Assembly (NCBI GenBank): GCA_903868285.1
Contig: CAIPUP010000189.1
Span: forward strand, 1 to 8,039
Direction: 5' to 3'
Source: an uncultured beta proteobacterium
Lineage (GTDB): Bacteria; Pseudomonadota; Gammaproteobacteria; Burkholderiales; SG8-39
Length of the DNA: 8,039 bases
The notes beneath the pieces are model-generated. The model saw only the letters and a list, made by a program, of their open reading frames with translations, had not been told where the DNA came from and made no database searches. Each line of letters opens with the position of its first letter. The stretch's first letter is position 1. Made by a program: the position numbers and the translations under genes. Positions 5,450 to 8,039 of this stretch are shown here, in pieces.

Positions 5450-7008
5450 CCCCATCCACCGCCATCGATTTCGAACGTTTCCGGCTGCGCCGTTTTCTGG
5501 AGTCGCTCCCGCCGGAGGAATTTCAGCGCCACGAGGCCGCCATCGATCTGGCCGATATCGCCAGCGTGCTCGAAGGCAATCCGCGTGCGGTGTTGTTCGA
5601 GCATGCCGGGCCGGAAGGTCTGCCCCTGGCTGGCGGCGTGTGCGGCAGCCGGGCCCGTCTGGCGGCAGCCTTTGACAGCACGCCGCAGCAGGTGGTGCAT
5701 GCAGTGATGCAGCGTCTGCGTACGCGCCAGGAGGTGGTCGATATCGATCCGGCGCTGGCGCCGGTGCGGCAGGTGGTGTTGCAGGGCGATGCCGCCGATC
5801 TCACCCGATTGCCAGTCAACCTGCAGCATGCGCTGGATGGCGCGCCCTATATCTCGGCCTCGACCGACTATGTCATCGACCCTGCCAGCGGTTGGACCAA
5901 TATCGGTGTACGTCGTCTGATGCTGCGCGGCCGGCGTGAGACCGGCATCGATCTGCTGGCGCCGTCGGACTTGCGCGCTATCTATGAGGGCCATGTGCGG
6001 CGTGGTGAACCGATGCAGGTGGCGTTTGTCGTCGGCTCGCATCCGATCGATCATGTCGCGGCCACCATGCGTGTGCCGATGGATGAACTGTCGCTGCTGG
6101 CAGCGCTGCGTGGCGCACCGCTGCCGGTGGTGAAGTGCCTCACCAGCGATATCCGTGTGCCGGCCGACGCCGAATACGTCATCGAGGGTGTCATCGATGC
6201 CGCCGGCTACACCGAGGAGGAAGGCCCCTATGGCGAGTTCCTTGGCTATTACGGTGCGGTCAAGCGCAACCCGGTGTTCCGGGTCACCGCCATCACGCAT
6301 CGGCGCGACGCGCTGTTCCAGACTGCCACCATCAGCGGCCGTAGCATCGGCCGCAGCGATACCGCGCAGCTCAACTCGCTGCGGGCGGAAGTGGTGATGT
6401 GGCGTGCGCTCGAAACCGCGGTGCGCGAAGTGCATGCGGTGTATGCCTCGCCAGCGGCCGGTGGTGCGCTCAATGCACGCGTTGCAATCCGCCAGCGTGT
6501 ACCGGGCGAGGCGCGCAATGCCATCGCTGCCATCTTTGGCTGCCTGGCCAACGTCAAGCATGTGTTCGTGGTGGACGAGGATGTGAACGTCTATGACGAT
6601 GAGCAGATCGACTGGGCGCTGGCCACGCGCTTCCAGGCCAATCATGATCTGGTGGTGCAGTCGGGCATGCGTGCCATGCCCATCGATCCGTCGATCGGAC
6701 CGGAGCGCACCTGGTCCAAGGCTGGCTTCGATCTCACGCTGCCGTTTCTGCGTCCGGGCGAAACGCGACGCATCGACCATCGATTGGCCGAGCCGCCCAC
6801 GTATTCCAGCGCTGGCTTGCAGCCAGCGAAAACGGTGGAACAGGCGCTGGCCCAGGGCGCGTTGTATTTCGAACAACTGATGGCGCTACTGGGCAGTCGC
6901 GACGGACGGGAAATCGTGCTGGCGCTGGACGCGCTGCGCCAGACCGGTCGTCTGGTACGCGATGAAGAAGGCCGCTATGCACTACCGGCCAAACAAGGAA
7001 AGCAATGA
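5419..7008 (+). CDS. UbiD-family prenylated-FMN-dependent (de)carboxylase
   Basis: This 529-residue cytoplasmic protein belongs to the UbiD family, which removes (or adds) CO2 on aromatic, heteroaromatic or unsaturated acids using prenyl-FMN made by UbiX. UbiX is not encoded here. Key family residues are visible: Asn161 and Arg166 in TNIGVRRLM (metal and cofactor contact plus the catalytic Arg), Glu256 in EYVIEG (metal ligand position), and the catalytic pair Glu268/Glu273 in EGPYGEFLGYYG. The expected Arg-Glu-Glu catalytic set is thus intact. The N-terminal FRLRRFLESL and the GSRARLAAAF segment resemble 2,5-furandicarboxylate or other aromatic-acid decarboxylases more than ubiquinone-pathway UbiD, but the substrate is not determined. 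Residues about 475-524 form an extension that reads like a small winged-helix fold. ATG 5419 is preferred for its ribosome site, although ATGs at 5431 and 5443 are in frame within a 12-bp repeat. It is the first gene of a tightly overlapping four-gene operon. Confidence 0.92.
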   Translation: MQASMQASMQAPSTAIDFERFRLRRFLESLPPEEFQRHEAAIDLADIASVLEGNPRAVLFEHAGPEGLPLAGGVCGSRARLAAAFDSTPQQVVHAVMQRLRTRQEVVDIDPALAPVRQVVLQGDAADLTRLPVNLQHALDGAPYISASTDYVIDPASGWTNIGVRRLMLRGRRETGIDLLAPSDLRAIYEGHVRRGEPMQVAFVVGSHPIDHVAATMRVPMDELSLLAALRGAPLPVVKCLTSDIRVPADAEYVIEGVIDAAGYTEEEGPYGEFLGYYGAVKRNPVFRVTAITHRRDALFQTATISGRSIGRSDTAQLNSLRAEVVMWRALETAVREVHAVYASPAAGGALNARVAIRQRVPGEARNAIAAIFGCLANVKHVFVVDEDVNVYDDEQIDWALATRFQANHDLVVQSGMRAMPIDPSIGPERTWSKAGFDLTLPFLRPGETRRIDHRLAEPPTYSSAGLQPAKTVEQALAQGALYFEQLMALLGSRDGREIVLALDALRQTGRLVRDEEGRYALPAKQGKQ

Positions 7009-7448
7009 TGGACGCACCACAACCACCCGCAGCCAATACGCTGCGCCAGGATATTTTCCCGCTTGACGCCAAGCCCTGGCCGGATCGCTATACCTATGTG
7101 CCGGCAGTACGCGTCGGCAATATGCTGTGGATCTCCGGCACTACCGGTTCGGATGAGAACGGGCTGATCACCGCGCCGGGCGATATCGTCGAGCAGACGC
7201 GTGAGATTTTTCGCAAGTTCGATCGTCTGTTGCGTGCCGCCGGTGGCAGCTGCGATGACATCGTGCAGACCGTGGACTACTACACCACCACCGAGAACTA
7301 CACCAAGACCGCAGCGGTACGACGCGAATTCTTTCGCACCGCCCGTCCGACCTCGACCGGGGTACAGGTGGTGGGGCTGTTGCGCAAGGATGCGCTGATC
7401 GAGATCTCGGCGGTAGCGGTGCTGGGCAGTGCGGCGTCGCACGCATGA
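7005..7448 (+). CDS. Rid (YjgF/YER057c/UK114)-family protein lacking the catalytic Arg
   Basis: This 147-residue protein has the Rid family fold pattern: VRVGNMLWISGTTGSDENG (36-53), a helix with VEQTREIFRKFDRLLRAAG (62-80), DDIVQTVDYYTTTENY (84-99), and the C-terminal strand LLRKDALIEISAVAV (125-139). Classical RidA proteins hydrolyse enamine/imine intermediates, and 2-aminomuconate deaminase is a related branch. The arginine that anchors the substrate carboxylate (Arg105 of E. coli RidA, in an RSCVEV context) corresponds here to Ser117 (TSTGVQV). Canonical imine deaminase activity is therefore doubtful. The acidic residue of the following strand is kept (Glu133). The start ATG 7005 overlaps the UbiD stop in an ATGA junction. 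ATG 7008 is an equal alternative, since AAGGA (6995-6999) is 5 bases from one and 8 from the other. Context suggests it handles a product of the same pathway. Confidence 0.88.
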   Translation: MMDAPQPPAANTLRQDIFPLDAKPWPDRYTYVPAVRVGNMLWISGTTGSDENGLITAPGDIVEQTREIFRKFDRLLRAAGGSCDDIVQTVDYYTTTENYTKTAAVRREFFRTARPTSTGVQVVGLLRKDALIEISAVAVLGSAASHA

Positions 7449-7897
7449 CCATCAGCGCCCGTTATTTCTGGGACGATTTCGTGCTGGGGGAGCGTATTCC
7501 CACCAGTGCCCGCCTCATCACCGAGGCCGATCACTACGCCTTTTGCAAGCTGGTCGGTTACGAGGTGCCACTGTTCATCGATCCCGAATACGCCCGCACT
7601 ACGCCCTGGGGCGGCATCATCTGCCCGAGCCATCTCACCATGTCGTTTTCCACCGCCCAGACCGGACCGCTGTTCGAGCATGCCTTGATCGCACTGCTGG
7701 CGGTGGAGCGTGGCCGCTTCCTCGGCCCGGTGCGACCGGGTGACACCATCCGCACCGAGGTGGAAGTGGTGGAGAAGAAGCAAACCTCCAAGCCGGATCG
7801 CGGCATCGTGGTGTTTCGGGATCATGTGCTGAACCAGCGCGATGAAACGGTGTTTCAGCTCGACAAGATCGCCATGCTCAAACGTCGGCCGGCGTGA
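7445..7897 (+). CDS. MaoC-like hotdog-fold protein with altered hydratase motif
   Basis: This 150-residue single-hotdog protein has the MaoC-type layout: YFWDDFVLGERIPTSARLITEAD at the N-terminus, a long helix with HYAFCKLVG, then PLFIDPEYARTTPWGGIICPSHL and a C-terminal sheet with VRPGDTIRTEVEVVEKK. MaoC proteins normally hydrate or dehydrate CoA thioesters. In active (R)-hydratases the motif runs Asp-x-Asn-Pro-Leu-His, with Asp and His catalytic. Here it runs Tyr39-Glu40-Val41-Pro42-Leu43-Phe44, so both catalytic residues and the Asn are replaced, while Asp46 and YA afterward are kept. It may bind an acyl-CoA or other thioester without hydratase chemistry, or use other residues. The start ATG 7445 shares ATGA with the Rid stop and has no visible ribosome site, which indicates coupled translation. 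A CoA ligase gene begins at its stop, which fits a CoA-linked role. Confidence 0.85.
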   Translation: MTISARYFWDDFVLGERIPTSARLITEADHYAFCKLVGYEVPLFIDPEYARTTPWGGIICPSHLTMSFSTAQTGPLFEHALIALLAVERGRFLGPVRPGDTIRTEVEVVEKKQTSKPDRGIVVFRDHVLNQRDETVFQLDKIAMLKRRPA

Positions 7898-8039
7898 TGG
7901 CGGGTGACGCAGACAGCACGACCGTGGACTGGCTGCAGCGGCCGCAGGCCGAGATCGAATCGATGCAGGCCGAGCGGCTGCGCGCCATGCTGGCGTTATG
8001 CGCCGAGGGACATCCCTACTATCGGCAGCAGTGGGCCGA
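7897..8039 (+). CDS. Phenylacetate-CoA ligase (PaaK)-like protein, 5' end only
   Basis: Only the first 47 residues are visible; the gene runs off the right edge. ATG 7897-7899 shares its A with the MaoC stop TGA. The segment PQAEIESMQAERLRAMLALCAEGHPYYRQQW matches the N-terminal helical region of PaaK-type adenylate-forming ligases, where Glu, a Gln-x-x-Arg-Leu pattern and a (P)-(F/Y)-Y-R sequence recur. Such enzymes make aryl- or acyl-CoA thioesters from the acid and ATP in the cytoplasm. The AMP-binding motifs lie beyond the window, so both family and substrate are provisional. As the fourth overlapping gene of the operon, it would supply the CoA thioester on which a MaoC-like protein could act. 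Confidence 0.65.
   Translation, partial: MAGDADSTTVDWLQRPQAEIESMQAERLRAMLALCAEGHPYYRQQWA

Noticed and set aside
5200..6876. A 558-codon open frame on the minus strand opposite the UbiD gene
   Set aside because: It lies antisense to a gene with clear UbiD motifs, is rich in His, Arg and Gln as expected of a GC-rich shadow frame, and shows no domain.
5419..7008. Assigning UbiD to ubiquinone synthesis
   Set aside because: The operon context is catabolic, the sequence resembles heteroaromatic-acid decarboxylases, and no ubi gene is adjacent.
7005..7448. Naming the Rid protein a 2-aminomuconate deaminase
   Set aside because: As far as I recall, that enzyme keeps the arginine at the RidA Arg105 position, which is Ser here; general fold resemblance is not enough.
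1..8039. Insertion sequences, transposase remnants, tRNA/rRNA genes and riboswitches
   Set aside because: Looked for by eye on both strands; no transposase motif, terminal inverted repeat pair, tRNA-like cloverleaf or known riboswitch core was recognised.

Overview
The window comes from a GC-rich (roughly 60-65% by eye), tightly packed bacterial genome. It looks like a catabolic island of a betaproteobacterium, most likely in the Burkholderiales. The main clue is two separate periplasmic binding proteins of the Bug/TctC type, a family greatly expanded in Bordetella, Cupriavidus and relatives. The lineage is an inference from gene content; no rRNA or other taxonomic marker is present.

There are three transcription units. 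(1) On the + strand at the left edge, the 3' end of a Bug binding-protein gene (1-268) is followed after 32 bases by a bicupin gentisate 1,2-dioxygenase-like ring-cleavage enzyme (301-1290). (2) On the - strand, a unit reads leftward from about 5310: a [2Fe-2S] small subunit (5203-4739), a Tat-exported molybdopterin large subunit (4696-2381) of the isoquinoline 1-oxidoreductase/nicotinate dehydrogenase type, and a second Bug protein (2322-1348). It converges on the dioxygenase gene across a perfect 10-bp hairpin. (3) On the + strand from 5419, a UbiD-family prenyl-FMN decarboxylase, a Rid-family protein, a MaoC-like hotdog protein and the start of a PaaK-like CoA ligase (cut at the right edge) overlap end to end by 1-4 bases. 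Units 2 and 3 diverge from a 215-base region with promoter-like sequences and a 14-bp tandem repeat.

Read together, the genes suggest breakdown of an aromatic or N-heteroaromatic carboxylic acid. Bug proteins would capture the acid, the Mo hydroxylase would hydroxylate the ring using water, UbiD would decarboxylate, the cupin dioxygenase would open the ring, and the Rid, MaoC and CoA-ligase proteins would process the product. The substrate cannot be named from sequence. Several pieces depart from their textbook families: the dioxygenase has a changed pocket residue, the Rid protein lacks the catalytic arginine, and the MaoC protein lacks the Asp/His dyad. No maleylpyruvate isomerase or fumarylpyruvate hydrolase is present, so the classical gentisate route is not complete here. 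No RNA genes, mobile elements or CRISPR arrays were seen.
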